From the NCBI GenBank assembly GCA_026545765.1, contig CM048840.1, positions 57,661,574 through 57,725,573 of the forward strand: a stretch of 64,000 bases of DNA, in the 5' to 3' direction. This DNA is from Plantago major. Lineage: Eukaryota; Streptophyta; Magnoliopsida; Lamiales; Plantaginaceae. Positions 23,173-35,610 of the stretch are shown here, one piece after another. Numbering within the stretch: position 1 is the stretch's first letter; each line of letters opens with the position of its first letter. The notes under the pieces are model-generated. The model saw nothing but the letters and a program-made list of their open reading frames with translations. It was not told where the DNA came from and searched no databases. The position numbers and the translations under genes were made by a program.

Positions 23173-23209
23173 AACTCCCCAAACCGAACCCTTGCTTGTC
23201 CTCAAGCAA
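23173..23209 (-). promoter_or_regulatory. Pre-LTR hairpin and polypurine tract, D
   Basis: The hairpin in sense is TTGCTTGAGGACAAGCAA: both stem strands differ from the TTGCTC/GAGCAA of other families in a pairing-preserving way. The distance to the LTR is 19 nt, across GGGTTCGGTTTGGGGAGTT. Confidence 0.7.
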
Positions 23210-24695
23210 TAGACTCTAAAAACCTAGAAAAATAAAAACACATAGACACACAGGTAAAGTCTAACTCCCAAGCTACCGAATCTACGATTGCAAGTAATAA
23301 GCCCGAAAAATGCAAGAGGTTTGAAAGAAAACTGACGTTTATAGAAACACGAGCACAAATCCAAGAAGTTCGTTTCCCGAGTAAATAGAACTTAAGTCTA
23401 ACCTAGTAATTCCTCACAAGTGGATCCTATACAACTATCTCTCACACTCTAGGAAGTGTCCAAGAGGGTAATCACCAAGAATATAAGAAGATAAAGGAAG
23501 GTGACTTACGCCACAAAGTTGCCTCAAATACCTCATGCAATTTACTCAATCGCTAAGTCAAGGTACTTTTATCGAAACTCTATAATCAAAAGCAACAGAC
23601 TTGTAAAATGGCAATCATTCTCTCTTTTTTCAAATTTTTTATTTATTATAATTTTTTGCATACTCATTTTTTGCAGTCATTGTGACCCATATGCTTATTT
23701 TTGTCTCTTTGTTTTGGTTGTGTCTGTTTTACCGAAAGTCCGCACTTTTGTGCGTGCTGGTTTGGTATACACGCCATTAACCCTCACGGATTTATGGCTT
23801 TTTAGGACCACTCCGGTGTGTAGGTAGTATTTGAAACGCACCCAACACGACTAATGGTGGAACAAGTGCCATAGATACACTCCGAGACTTATTGTAATAT
23901 GTTTTTGAGAGAACAAAATCCAAATCACAATCGTTTATACATACATGGCGCGCGGAAACCTCCTCCCCAAACCTGTTCTTGGAACGGGTTTGGCTTGAGC
24001 AAATAAGGAATTGAAAACATGCCGTTCGTCATACTTAACTTACACAGAGTACACATGAGCATCATAAGGCGCAAACAAGAGAGATTGCACTTCCTAAAAA
24101 GTCACACAAGTACAAATTTCGCCGGTACAATATTTTTTCATCGGCTAGGCTTGCTCATGATTTTGGACTACAAAATTAGAACATACTTTCTATTTACAAG
24201 CGAAACGAACTTAAAGAATTTAAAACATGCCAACTGCTAATAATCAGAGATCAATCAAAACTCAAGCATCAAACAGGTATAGTATATGCAATAGACACTC
24301 GACTTGGGAGTCAGACTTAGACACAACAGAAAATCACAAAAATGAGGAAAAGAAGACAAGACACGACAGACACATATAAGAATAAGTACATGAAAGCTAC
24401 CTCCCTCCCCAAACCTAGACTAGAGATGGTCCCCAGCGAATAGTCTAGAAAGAAAGAAAGCTGAAAATGTACTTCCCTGAAACTTGTGGCTGCTGCTATC
24501 CATTATCAAACGGGAACGAATCCCTTGCATCCTTCCCGCCAAGCTCAGCAATTTGGGAGTCATCCTTAGCTCCTCTCCTCATGTTTTCCATGATTCCCTA
24601 CAAATAAAATTAAATAAATCAAAAACAAACATAAAACTAATGGAATCAGGGGGGAAGTAAAAATGACAAAGGGGGTCGAAACTCCCTGGCCAGTC
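23210..24695 (-). other. 3-prime UTR of element D
   Basis: Non-coding. It has the same ordered landmarks as the C, E and F 3-prime UTRs: the GCCGGTAC...CATCGGC box (24121-24145, antisense), 'catgccgttcgtcatactta' (24018), TTCCCCAAACC-type boxes (23972, 24410), the conserved block (23719-23889), and 'ctcacaagtggatcctatacaa' (23413). Confidence 0.75.
23719..23889 (-). other. Conserved 3-prime-UTR block, copy in D
   Basis: Antisense copy with CCGCACTTTTGTGCG hairpin, CCATTAACCCTCACGG, and ending ACACTCCGAGA. It is present although D encodes no enzyme, which argues that the block works in cis. Confidence 0.8.
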
Positions 24696-25103
24696 TCATG
24701 TGTGAGCTGGGGCTAGTATGTACAGATCATTGGAAGGTGAGGGAATGGAAAGTGGATCCGATGGTGTCATCTGGGTGGTATCAAGCGTTTGCTCCATCTC
24801 CAAATAGTCAGAAACGGGTGGTTCAATCTCTTCCTCCATCACATCGGTGGATGCCTCCTCCTCTATGACCAACTGATCGTCTAAACTCTCACAAACTCCT
24901 TCAACTAAAATGGGAGTTTCTTCTTCAGGTACGGTGGTAGTGGTTGTAGTGGTATCCGAATTTGGTTCAACTACAGAGTCAGATTTCTCCTCTTCTTGTT
25001 TCTCCCCATTTCCAGATTCTTCTCGAAGAAGCACCACATACTCTCTGATCATGGCAACTAAGTCCTAGATGGAATCCTCAAGTTGTTGAGGAGTCAAACT
25101 CAT
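24696..25103 (-). pseudogene. Acidic ORF of element D, function unknown
   Basis: Starts at the ATG at 25103 (MSLTPQQLEDSI) and is broken by a TAG at codon 13, after which it runs open for 122 residues to 24696. It is strongly acidic, with a run of threonines (about residue 50 of the whole) and many E/D residues; no domain is recognised. It could be a degraded Gag-like or structural protein. It follows the CCHC ORF in the same direction. Confidence 0.45.
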
Positions 25104-25164
25104 GATTCAGCCACCAGCGAATCTATCCACCGTTCTATGACAACCACTTATTACACCGTTGTAG

Positions 25165-25514
<350 letters not shown>

Positions 25515-25599
25515 ACAAAAGAAACCAAAGTAGTTCCGCCAAACAAACTAATATATACATCTGAAAATTAAAATTCGTAAACTTAACAAAGGAGTTAAG

Positions 25600-25617
25600 T
25601 CCCCGGCAGCGGCGCCA
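25600..25617 (-). promoter_or_regulatory. tRNA-Asp primer-binding site of D
   Basis: In sense TGGCGCCGCTGCCGGGGA, one base away from the standard Athila primer site, 6 nt inside the 5-prime LTR end. Confidence 0.9.
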
Positions 25618-25623
25618 AAAACT

Positions 25624-27140
25624 TGATGTGTCAAATCAGAGTTTTAAATTTGTTTAATTACCCAAGAGTTAATTCGAAACACTACGAAAACTTGTAGTGC
25701 AGTGAAAGTAACCCCGAGGTCGGTCTCGAAGGACTTAACTAAGCTAAATATGGTTTACGAATAGTAATAACAGTAATGAAAGCAATAAAGGTTTGTTTTG
25801 CTTTGGTAGAAGAATGATTATCGAACAATTGAACAAATACGTAGACTAACTAGAAACCAGATTAACTTAACGAGATGAATATGTGAGAGGGAATTATGGT
25901 GTGGTGATAGAAAACAAGCTAGTTAGCAAGAAACATGCAACAATAATGATGCCGATTTACTCTAGTTATCACTGGGACACGTCCTAACGATTATTAAAAT
26001 GCTCTAGGCTTTTCTAGGTTGATATCTTACATCACATAAGGTACGAAGGCTCTATGAAAATGAACTAACTGTAATTTGTTCTAGAAAATGTATAGCATTA
26101 GTGAAGGCGCCAATTTCACTAAGCTACAATTATAAAGCTCATGTAGTTATCAGGTTTGCAATGAACCAATTGATATAGCAATCGCAATACGCTTTGGTAT
26201 AAAGGATCGATGCATAATCCATTGGTGATTTTGGTAATTAACATCAAATGTATAACTAGATACGCATTTAATCAAAATAGTACGTAGTAAATCGCATCTT
26301 ATATATATCAATCGCATTAACCCTAGCTAGCATGCATCAATCCATCACCAACCCATAATTAGGTGTTTAGCTACCATGATATGCGAAAACATAATCAACA
26401 TCATATACGAACACGCAATAAACATAATCAATACCAAAACCCAAGATTCAAGAGCTGATATAATTTTACCCAATCGTGTTACAAACCATAGGTAGAAATT
26501 GAAGAACTTGAATCGAATTGGTGAAAAGTACGTAGATTATGCTCCCAAACAATAGTCAATCGTCGAAATACAAGAGAAATCGGTTCAATTACCTCCAAGA
26601 ATAGGTAGGTAATTGCCTTGGAAAAGTTCTAGGTTGAGAGCAAAAAGATGTAAAAGTTGATAATAGATGATAATGTAACTAATGATGTTTTGTTCTAACT
26701 AATAGAAATCGAAGAAGCTTAATTCTAAACGAATTAGGAAAGAAACGGCGAAAAACAGACTATATGTGCTGAAAATGAGTCATGACGCCAGCATAACCAA
26801 GAAGCTACCGCATATGCCAACGTTTCACTCAAGGCCGCCAACAAGCGTGGAAGAATCGGCGACGCCAGCACCCGAAAGCCTGATTTTGGCTTTTGACTCA
26901 ACGTGGTATTGTTGGCCTTCACGCCAACTTAGCATCCATTCGAGGCATTGAACTCTATATCCTTTAGACGATATAAAATGCACCATTTTGCCTCCAATTA
27001 ATGCGGTCTATCCAAATACCTACAAAATACACAAAGAACATTACAAGTAAAAATACTCTAGGAAAACTAATAAAACTATACATAAGGATAATAATAAGAC
27101 GGCAAAAAGACCAAATTAGACGGTGTAAAAATGACTCATC
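25624..27140 (-). repeat. 5-prime LTR of element D
   Basis: Collinear with 21637-23172. The palindrome region has decayed (GACGCCAGC, GCATATGCCAACG near 26785-26822). The outer terminus reads GACTCATC then GTGG, one base short of the expected CATCA end. Confidence 0.85.
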
Positions 27141-27702
27141 GTGGTATGAATTTGGGGTTGAGCAAAGATATGGTCTTTTGAATGAATTATTGAAATTGCT
27201 TCACCGCTTGTTTAATCGCAAATCGCTTTTGTAGTTCAATGCTTTAGCAATCGCCATCGATACCCAAAATCTACAAGAGCGATTCACAACCTCAAGGTTA
27301 CTTACGATTTAAGCCAACACATTCGACTACAAATGCCGACTAGTAGAATGGACGACTTACCACGCTCATTAAACGATTTCACTCTCAAAAGTCGATCTTT
27401 CATTGCAAACCTTACTTGCTAGGATGAACCAGTTACTTACCACCGACGTGTGTTTCTTTATAGAGGTAAAGCAAAGCGTTCTTTGTATGATTGTTTCTAG
27501 GGGGATATTGAGATAGAGTTGATTGGTTGGGTCTTTCATAACAAACTTTGAGTTACATCTGTTTTGGAGCACAAACTTATTCACAAATCTCTATTACCTG
27601 CTTTACTTACTTTTCGGTCAATTAACTAAACTTTCCCTTACAAACAAAGCTTAGTCAAGTGCTTCGAGAACGACACTCGGGGCAACTCATCACTTCATCA
27701 AC

Positions 27703-28270
27703 GATGGAGGTATGCATTAATGGAAGAAAGGTAGTTCCAAGGACTTAAAGACGGTTGAAAACAGAGTCTGACAGTCGAAACGGAAGTGGATTCGGAGTTC
27801 GGATGGAGATTTTCATTATTTTTGTTCTATTCTCTTCTCAAAAACCCTAGACTTCATTCTTAGGCAAGTCCTTCACCATCTTTGAGGAATTGAACCGATT
27901 TACATTGTATTTGACGGTTGATTCTTGATTGGGAGAACATATTCATACTTTTCACCGATTGATTCCAATTTCTTTAGTTTTACCTATGGTTCGTGACACA
28001 AATTGTCAAAATCTGTATCAACTTTTGATTCTTGGTATTTAGTTATTGATTATGTTTATTATGTGTTAGTATATGATATTGATTATGTCTATGCATATCA
28101 TGAGTAGCTAAACACCCCTTTATGGTGTGGTGATGATTCAATGCATGCTAGTTAGATTTATGCAATTCAATAACATGTAAGATGCATTTACTCGTGGCTT
28201 TTGATTAAATGCGAGTTATGTGTATCGAGTTTTACCGCCTAAATCACCAATGGATTATGCAACTGATCTT
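27703..28270 (+). repeat. LTR fragment, Athila group
   Basis: Non-coding. Starts abruptly at the broken end of B1 with sequence like 20905-20960 (GTCGAAACGGAAGTGGATTC), and carries ATGAGTAGCTAAACACC (28100) and ACCAATGGATTATGCAAC as in the D and B LTRs. It ends at 28270, where LTR B2 begins. It is a mosaic fragment without natural termini. Confidence 0.6.
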
Positions 28271-29508
28271 TGATGAGGCGCTTTAGGACACCTCATCGGT
28301 TCTTTTACCTTGTTTTTACTAACTTTTAGCTTAGTTTTTCCTTTATTTTGTATATATTTTGTGTTTCTTGTGTTTCCACATTGTTTCCATGTTTTAGGTA
28401 CTTTTCATGAAGAAAAGGAGTCAAAATGATGCATCGGGATGCGCTTTATCGGAGATTACAAGCTCCAAGACTCTAAATAGGTGCCACGAAGGTTCCCGAA
28501 ATGCCAAACGGGTCAAGGATGGATAAATAAGACGAGATAGGGTGCGAGAAGCGGGCGATCGCCTCGACTCGACTCACCGATAGAGAGGTCTACCAGAGCC
28601 GGAGCGGACGATCACCCCAGGCTATTGGGACGATCGCCCCACCGCCCCAACCGGGTGGGGAGATTGCCCGCCTGATCCGCCAAGTTCACAAGCATTTTCT
28701 CTGCTTCATGCTTTTAAATCCCAAATCTTTGTAATTCAACCATCACTTTTTCACTTCAACATTGTTAGGGAGATTTTGAGAGGTCTAGGCTTGCAAGAAT
28801 CATCCATGTGATTGAAGTTGGAGTCTTGGTTAACCATTTAGCTGAGGATTTCTTCCTGTAAACAGTGTAATTCTGTATCGTTTTTGATTTCTTGCTTCTC
28901 TTGTATGTTTATTCTTATTATCTTCATATCTATCATCGTGACAACATGAGTATGAGTAGCTAAATAACACCCATGTGTTGGTGGTGAATTCTTGAGCATG
29001 CTAGTATAGGTCTTTGGATGACAACTATGATCTTCGTCTGATTGAATACTTGGGAATCGTTTTGTTTGTTCAAAGTCTAAGCAATTGTTTTCTCATACCC
29101 AAAATCCACAAGAGGGATTTGCACCCTCAAGGTTAAAAGCGATTTATGCCCAACGCTTTCGACTACAAACTTCGTCTAGTAGAATTGACGGCTCTACTAC
29201 GTTGATTAAACGTTTTCACTTTCAAAACGTCGAGTAATCCATTGCATCATTTTACTAGCTAGCTCTAGATGAAACCACCATCCCATGTCTCCTTTAATTG
29301 ATAATAAACCAAAGGATTGTTGTTTACCAACAATTGTGATTTGCGAAAGAAAAGAATTGAAAGTCGTAAGACGCAATTCTAAGACAAACTAGTACTTTAA
29401 AACACAGACAAGCTTAGTTAAGTCCTTCGAGAACAACACTCGGGGCAACTTATCAACTCACTACGTGCTTTTCTAGTGATCCTTGATATTGCTCTTGGCT
29501 TTATAAAT
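28271..29508 (+). mobile_element. LTR B2 (Athila group, family B)
   Basis: Starts TGATGAGGCGC with hairpin GATGAGG/CCTCATC and is collinear with B3 as far as 'tgctcttggctttataaat', lacking the last ~25 bp and any primer site. It carries the GCGATCGCC-type repeats (28553-28660; GGGCGATCGCCTCG, GACGATCGCCCC). The right junction opens directly into an unrelated ORF. Confidence 0.75.
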
Positions 29509-30000
29509 GAAGGGATACTTCTAGATAATGATATACATACCGCTTCCTTACATTCACGGTTTAATTGGTCTGAATATCCATCTGATGATGAGTATTGTGA
29601 CAATGCAGGGTGTATATTGTTCGAATATCAGGAGTATCATCACAACATTATCACTAATCATTCTATGCAGGATTTGTTCTTTATGGATGAATTGGAATAT
29701 CTTGACAATATCAAGAAAGATAGTACCGATCGTAGCATAGATATCTCTTGTTGTATGCATGGATCTGTTGATCTTGAAACTGATTACCCGTTCGAAGGTG
29801 AATTGATCCACGAAGAATTTGTTGAAGAACTCAAGATCATATACAACGATGTCTTTCAAGAACTGTGGCAGACAATAAAATCTAAGAAGGCACTGGTCAA
29901 GGAGAATGGAGAATTAAAAGAGACCATTGCCAAACTTGAAGTAAGTCTCACCAATCGACCATGCTGCAATCCGTCACCTTATGGCAAAAAGAGACTCTAA
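29476..30000 (+). CDS. Unrecognised ORF between LTR B2 and element E integrase
   Basis: A 174-codon open frame, the cleanest long ORF in this part. The first ~11 codons come from the end of LTR B2, so the natural start is uncertain. The middle is acidic with several His and Cys residues (DDEYCDNAGCILFEYQ); the last third is helical (KKALVKENGELKETIAKLEV). The final ~10 codons overlap the RNase H end of the next ORF in another frame. I do not recognise a family. It could be a fragment of a retrotransposon Gag or linker, captured at a rearrangement, or a host-derived piece. Confidence 0.35.
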   Translation: MILDIALGFINEGILLDNDIHTASLHSRFNWSEYPSDDEYCDNAGCILFEYQEYHHNIITNHSMQDLFFMDELEYLDNIKKDSTDRSIDISCCMHGSVDLETDYPFEGELIHEEFVEELKIIYNDVFQELWQTIKSKKALVKENGELKETIAKLEVSLTNRPCCNPSPYGKKRL

Positions 30001-31400
30001 GCCTCGCCTTATTCGTTGGGTTCTGATGCTACCGGAGTTTGATTGTGTAATAGTTGACAAGTGCGGTAAAGATAACCTTGTAGCTGACCATCTGTCTAGG
30101 CTTGACCCTAAGACAGTTGAGCCATCACACCCCATTCCTGATGATCTCCCTGATGAACATCTGTTTTCTGTTAGCTTAGAGCCTTGTTTTGCCAATATTG
30201 TGAATTATCTTGCTACGGGTCTTTTTGCTGCTAACATGACTTCGCAGGAGAAACAGAATTTTGCTATTCGCTGCAGGAGTTACTTTTGGGATGATCCATA
30301 CCAGTTCAAAGTAGGTACTGATGGAAATCATGATGTGTTGTTCCCGAGGACGATGTCGGAGCATACTTGTTGTTCGCCACTCCATGCAATGCGGTGGGCA
30401 CTACAATGACTAAGACGGCCTTGAAGGTTCTCCTGTCAGGTTTTTTCTGGCCTTCCCTATTTAAAGATGCTCATAAATTATGTGTTAGATGTGATGCATG
30501 TCAGCGTAGTGGTAATATTAGCAAGAGAAATGAGATGCCTCTTAATAATAATCTGGTTGTTGAGCCTTTTGATGTATGGGGCATTGATTTTATGGGACCG
30601 TTTCCAAAGAGTAATGTCTTTGAGTATATCTTGGCTGATGTGGATTATGTGACTAAATGGGTGGAAGCGATTCCTACCAAGACTAACGACTCAAAAGTTG
30701 TCGTCTCCTTTTGGCTAAGAACATTCTCTGTGTTCGGCACCTCGTGAGTGGTGATCAGATGGCGGTTCCCACTTCATCAATCGCCCTTTGCTAATCTGCT
30801 AGCTAAATATGGAATGCATCACCGAGTGGCCAAAGATATCACCCCGCATATCCGGATGTGGAGGTTAGCAACCGTAGATCAAGAGCATTCGGGAGAGTCG
30901 TAACCCAAACGGAAGGATTGGTCATACAAGCTCATCGATGCCTTATGGGCATACCGCACTGCCATAAAACCGTTATCGCACCACACCATACATGTTGGTC
31001 TATGGAAAGCTCGCCACCGTGGAACTAGAACATAAGGCACATTGGGCATCAAAACCTCAATTTTGACATGGAAGCCATTGACAAGAGCGCCATCGCAGCC
31101 TCAATTGCAAGAACTCCGAATAACGCTTTGAGAACTCCAGTACTACGACATGGGGATAATCCGTATGATTTAGCCCCGGTATGAAAGTATTGCTTTTGAT
31201 TCGCCTTAAACAGCTTCTGGAAATTGCGCTGACGGTGGATGGACTGCACTAAATCGCTCAAGTGGCACCACATGGTGCCGAGAACTCTTGAACCCTAGTG
31301 ATGTATCCACCTTCAAGGTTAATGGGCGTGTAGTCAAACCATACATCAAGGGTTTAGAGAGAAACCGATGAAGAGGTTGATCTTGCAGTCTTGTACATGA
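29981..31400 (+). pseudogene. RNase H end and integrase of Athila-group element E
   Basis: Begins MAKRDSKPRLIRWVL, the C-terminal RNase H motif of Athila pol, then DKCGKDNLVADHLSRL and the spacer to integrase (YFWDDPYQFK). A frameshift near 30390 leads into the zinc-binding region remnant ([20 protein letters not shown]) and the catalytic core with the first Asp ([13 protein letters not shown], about 30570) and [14 protein letters not shown]. Past 30747 the core and C-terminal domain continue only in fragments (ALWAYRTA near 30945; 'ttcaaggttaatgggcg' near 31312) to about 31370. Integrase inserts the cDNA into chromosomes; this copy is dead. RT and everything upstream are missing. Confidence 0.85.
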
Positions 31401-32026
31401 CTCTAAAGGTAGACTTACAGTAAGTAACTTTCGATCACATTTCTATTTCTTTTCACTCTTCGCTTGAGGATATGCTCGAGTTTCGGGCGGGGAGGGAAAT
31501 GTGCTTTAGTTTCTTGCGGTGCTTCTTAGTATAGTATTTGAGTCTCTAGATTCTTTCATTTTATTTTTATGCATGTGTCATTTTCTCTCTCATGTTTCTA
31601 GAGTCTTCGTGAATCGAAGTGTTATTGCAAGTCTAACGCCTATTGTGGATGATAAATTTGCTTGCCGCTATGTTTTGTATGATATTTAGTCGAAGTAGTG
31701 TAGTGGATTTAAAATCCTATAAGTTCGCTTTCTTGTACATAATACATTTTTGTAGCTCTTTAATTCAAAAGCCCGTGAGCAAGCCTCGAGTCGATGGAAA
31801 ATATTGTACCAAGACTGTGATTTTTTTTGGGAAGTGGAAACTCCCTTGTTTACCTCATCATGCTCATGTGTACCCTATTAAGTTAAGTATGACGAACGGC
31901 ATGCTCAACATGTTCTATTTTATTGAAGCAAAACCCGCTCCAAAGAAATGTGTGGGAGGAGAATTCTACTATGTCATATCTTTATATACATGTAATTTGC
32001 ACTACTCTTTCTAATTATATGATTCA

Positions 32027-32190
32027 TCTCGAGTGTATCTGGTGCTCACATCACCGTGAGTCGTGTTAGGCGTCTTTCAGATACAACCTATATATCGGCG
32101 TGGTCCTAAAATCCATATGACAGTGAGGGTTGATGGCACGTAAACCAAACTGACACGTACAAAAGTACGGACTTTCAGTAAAACAGACAC
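32027..32190 (+). other. Conserved 3-prime-UTR block, copy in E
   Basis: TCTCGAGTGTATCTGGTG ... GTGAGGGTTGATGGCACG ... with hairpin CGTACAAAAGTACG. The inner C/G pair of other copies is here T/A, a compensatory change that keeps the stem. Confidence 0.75.
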
Positions 32191-32692
32191 TGCAAAAACA
32201 ATGAGATTAAAAGAGTCCAATGTGGCCAATTAAAGGAATAATTTTATATAAGTATGCAAGAAATGTGGTAATATGGGAGAATAATTGTATGATATTGGTC
32301 TAAGTCACATGCGAGAAAAAAGTCCTTCCGAATTAATTGATCGAGTACTAATGCATGAGTTATTTGAGGAAAATTTGTGACCAAAATCACCTTCCTTATC
32401 TCCTTATATTTCTTGAGTGTTTACCCCTACTGGACACTTCCAGGAGTGTGAGAGATAATTGCATAGGATCCACTTGTGAGGCATTAGCGAGCTAGACTTA
32501 AGTGTCATTTACTTGAGAAATGTTCTTGTTTGATTTTCTGTGCACTATTCTGCCAAGGTTAGTTGAGTACAAAACTTTTGCATCTTGTGAATTTAATGTT
32601 TTCCATGGTAGATTCGTCACTGAAGTTCAACTCTCTTATGTGTTTTTTGTTTATTTTTTGTCTTGAGTCTAGTTCTTGTCTTGGTTGTTTGT

Positions 32693-32729
32693 TTGCTCGA
32701 GGACGAGTAAAGGTTCGGTTTGGAGAGTT
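32693..32729 (+). promoter_or_regulatory. Pre-LTR hairpin and polypurine tract, E
   Basis: TTGCTCGAGGACGAGTAA, with one stem pair lost; LTR 19 nt on, after AGGTTCGGTTTGGAGAGTT. Confidence 0.6.
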
Positions 32730-34005
32730 TGATGAGACGATAATTTAGAGTCTAATCTTGTCTTTTTCCGCTTTTGTTAGTCTTTGTTTGCATTTTACGT
32801 TGTTTTTATGCATTTTTCGCTTCGTACTGGTTATCTTTGAAGGATTTTGCATTGCGGAGAAGTGCTTGTCGAAATGCGCGTAATCGAAGATTTACGAAGG
32901 CTCGCCATGACGAAGAAATATTCTCGCCGCAAAGAAGATTCCCGTAAAGTAGCATTGTTTTGTCGATCAAGCTCGCCACAAGGAGAAGTATTTTCGCCAT
33001 GGCGAGATTTCTAGAAAGTGGCGATACTGACGCTTGAAGCTCGCCAGTGAGTCAATATTCTCACCGCGTAGAAATCCAACAACCGTGGAATTTTGAATCA
33101 AGAGCTCGCCATGAAGAAATATTCTCGCCGCAAGTAGTATATATATTCGTCGACATGACGGGCTTCGAGCGCTTATGTTCTCCTTTTTTCGTTAGACTTA
33201 GGCAAAGTTTTGCCATAACTTCTACTACTAGAATTTTACATAAAAAGCTCCAAAAACCTAGTGTTGACATTGATTGATCTAGAGCTTGGTTTTTCTCGTA
33301 CTAATCATTGGGATCAATTTTAGTAAGCTTTTGATAATTCTCATTGCTTCATTACAATTCTCGCTTCTTGATCGATTATTGAATCAGTATGCCTTGCCAC
33401 ATTATCACCATATTTATGCTTATGATATAATACCATGAATTCTTTCATCTTTAATTCAATTATGAGTAGCTAAACCTCTCATGAATCCGTAATTATGTGA
33501 TAAATATGCGATTCAAATCTAGGGTTTATATTCGTTCATATAGGTTCGTCTAGTTTGAGATTTTCGTATAAACCTTCAATCCTATTTGCTAGTTTGTAAT
33601 ATTCTAAGTGGTTTTGGTTAAGAATCGTCTGTGTGACAATCTTAACGATTTCTGTAGTTTTAAATCTTCGAAAATCAACTCGTTTAAGATTGGATTGATT
33701 GCTTTTCTGTACACCGACCGAAAGGACAAATATGAACGATTATCCTATTATCGAATTGGCATAACTGGATCATCATTACCGGGTTCACCTTCTATCATTT
33801 GATCAAACAGTTTATTTGCTTTAGTATTAATTCGTGTTTTAGAAGTGAAATCACTCAAAACTATCTTGGTACTCACAAACAGATTGTTTACTCTAATACG
33901 TTGAGGTAGCTTAATTAATTCCCTAGAGAACGATACCGAGTTAAGCATAGTCTACAACTACGCCTTATTCTCTTAAGTTATTTAGAGTGTAATTTGAGCT
34001 TATCA
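32730..34005 (+). mobile_element. 3-prime LTR of element E (Athila group)
   Basis: 1276 bp from TGATGAGACG to GAGCTTATCA. It carries CTCGCC/GGCGAG repeats including CGCCATGGCG (32996-33005), TATATATAT at 33138, and TATGAGTAGCTAAACC at 33460. The element's 5-prime LTR is missing, so no target duplication can be read; the right flank is AAATA. Confidence 0.85.
33138..33146 (+). promoter_or_regulatory. LTR TATA box, E
   Basis: TATATATAT about 135 bp downstream of the CGCCATGGCG palindrome; the same position as in the F LTRs. Confidence 0.5.
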
Positions 34006-34009
34006 AAAT

Positions 34010-35610
34010 ACCAAGGTACGACGATCTCTCTGCTTTGTCTCCACTATTGAACACAAGAATGTTAATGAAGTCCTTAAGGACACTTTTTCGATCAATGCTA
34101 TGGAAGAAGAACTAGCTCGCTTTCAAAAACAAAGTTTGGACCTTGGTCCCTAGACCTCGGCCGATAGTAATGTTATAGGAACTATGTGGATTTTGAAAAT
34201 AAAAGTGATAAAATGGAGTTATTGTCGAACAAAGTCTTTAATTGCTAAAGGCTTTAAACAAGTATAGGGAATTGATTTTGATGAAACCTTTGCTCCTATA
34301 GCTCGTATTGAGTCATTCGATTACTTCTTGCTATAACTTGTGTCTTAAAGATTAAACTCTTTCAAATGGATGTTACGGCTGCATTTTTGAATGGCTACAT
34401 AGATAAGGAAGCTTTTGTTGAACAACCAAAGGGATTTGTAGATCCAAATCATCTAAATTATGTGTACAAGTTACACAAAGCTTTCTATGGTTTGAAACAA
34501 GCTCCTAGAGCTTGGTACGATCGTCTAATAGAATTTCTATTACACTTTGGTTTCACAAGAGGTGAAGGCGATCGAATACTTTTTTTCCTGAGACAAAATA
34601 AGGATATATGTATTGCACAAATATAAGTTGATGATATTGTGTTTGGTTCTACTGATCAATCTATGTTGGACAAGTTTGTAGGTACCATGACTGGGACGTT
34701 TGAAATGAGCATGATGGGTGAACTATCCTTTTTCTTAGGTTTACAGGTTAAACAACAAGACGATGGCTTACTTCTATCACAAGAGATGTATGCAGGTAAT
34801 GTTGTGAAAAGTTTGACCGAAGGATCTAGACCCAGTAAAACACCCATGTATGCAACTACTAAACTCTCTAAGAATGCAACCGATGAATGTTTTGAGACAA
34901 CACTATATAGGTCCATGATAGGTCGTTTGTTGTACCTCTCTGGAACTGGTCGTGATATCATATATGCCGTGTATGTGCTGTATCAAGTCGATTCACCTAA
35001 CTTCTCACTTAGAGGCTGTGAAGAAGATGTTGAAGTACGTTGTTGGAACATCAAACTATGGTATTTGGTATTCTCGTGATATCAACTCTAACTTGGTGGG
35101 TTTCAGATTCTGATTGGGCATGTGATTTAGATGATAAAAAGTCTACTAGTGGTGGATGCTTCTATTTACGTAATAATCATTGTCATGGTATAGTAAGAAA
35201 CAAAACTGTGTTTCTCTTTCCACAGCAGAATCTGAGTATATTGCTGCTAGTAGTTGTGTGACTCAACTTGTGTGGTTGAAACATATGTTGCATGATTATG
35301 GTCTGACTAGCAATACTCTCCTCATGTTTTGTGACAACTGAAAAGCATTAATATTTTCAAAAATCATGTCCAACATTCTAGAACAAAGCATATAAACATA
35401 AGGCATCATTTCTTGAGAGAACTGTCGACTCGTGAGATAAACATAGAGCATATTGTAACTACACATCAACTTGTCGACATTTTTACAAAATCTTTAGATA
35501 ATGAGAGATTTTTAGTTTTAGAAAATCTCGTAAATCAGATTGTCGTAATATGCATGTACAATTGTCGCCATAATACCACCGTAAACACCAAGATTGTATG
35601 TGGTATGTAG
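34010..35610 (+). pseudogene. Reverse transcriptase and RNase H of Ty1/copia element G
   Basis: Recognisable copia pol starting CFVSTIEHKNVNEVLKD and continuing through IGTMWILK and GIDFDETFAPIARIE, with several stops. From 34366 an open stretch covers QMDVTAAFLNGYID (by readthrough), YGLKQAPRAWYDRL and the strand before the active site. A TAA at 34624 replaces the Tyr codon of the YVDD box, giving 'stop-VDDIVFGST'. After it come MSMMGELSFFLGLQVK and YRSMIGRLLYLSGTGRDI (34639-35079), then shifted RNase H remnants (ESEYIAASS at 35231, HHFLREL near 35406, QLVDIFTKSLDNERF at 35468). Integrase, gag and the 5-prime LTR are absent; the element begins directly after LTR E. Confidence 0.9.

Larger units (their letters stand above)
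31401..32729 (+). other. 3-prime UTR of element E
   Basis: Non-coding; collinear with F (44780-46069) and E-prime. The GTCGATGG...GTACC box is at 31790, GACGAACGGCATGCTC at 31891, GGAGTGTGAGAGATAATTGC at 32441, then the hairpin. Short ORFs here (e.g. 31643-32014) have no family resemblance. Confidence 0.7.

Noticed and set aside
34656..34961. 101-codon minus-strand ORF
   Set aside because: Antisense shadow of the copia reverse transcriptase.
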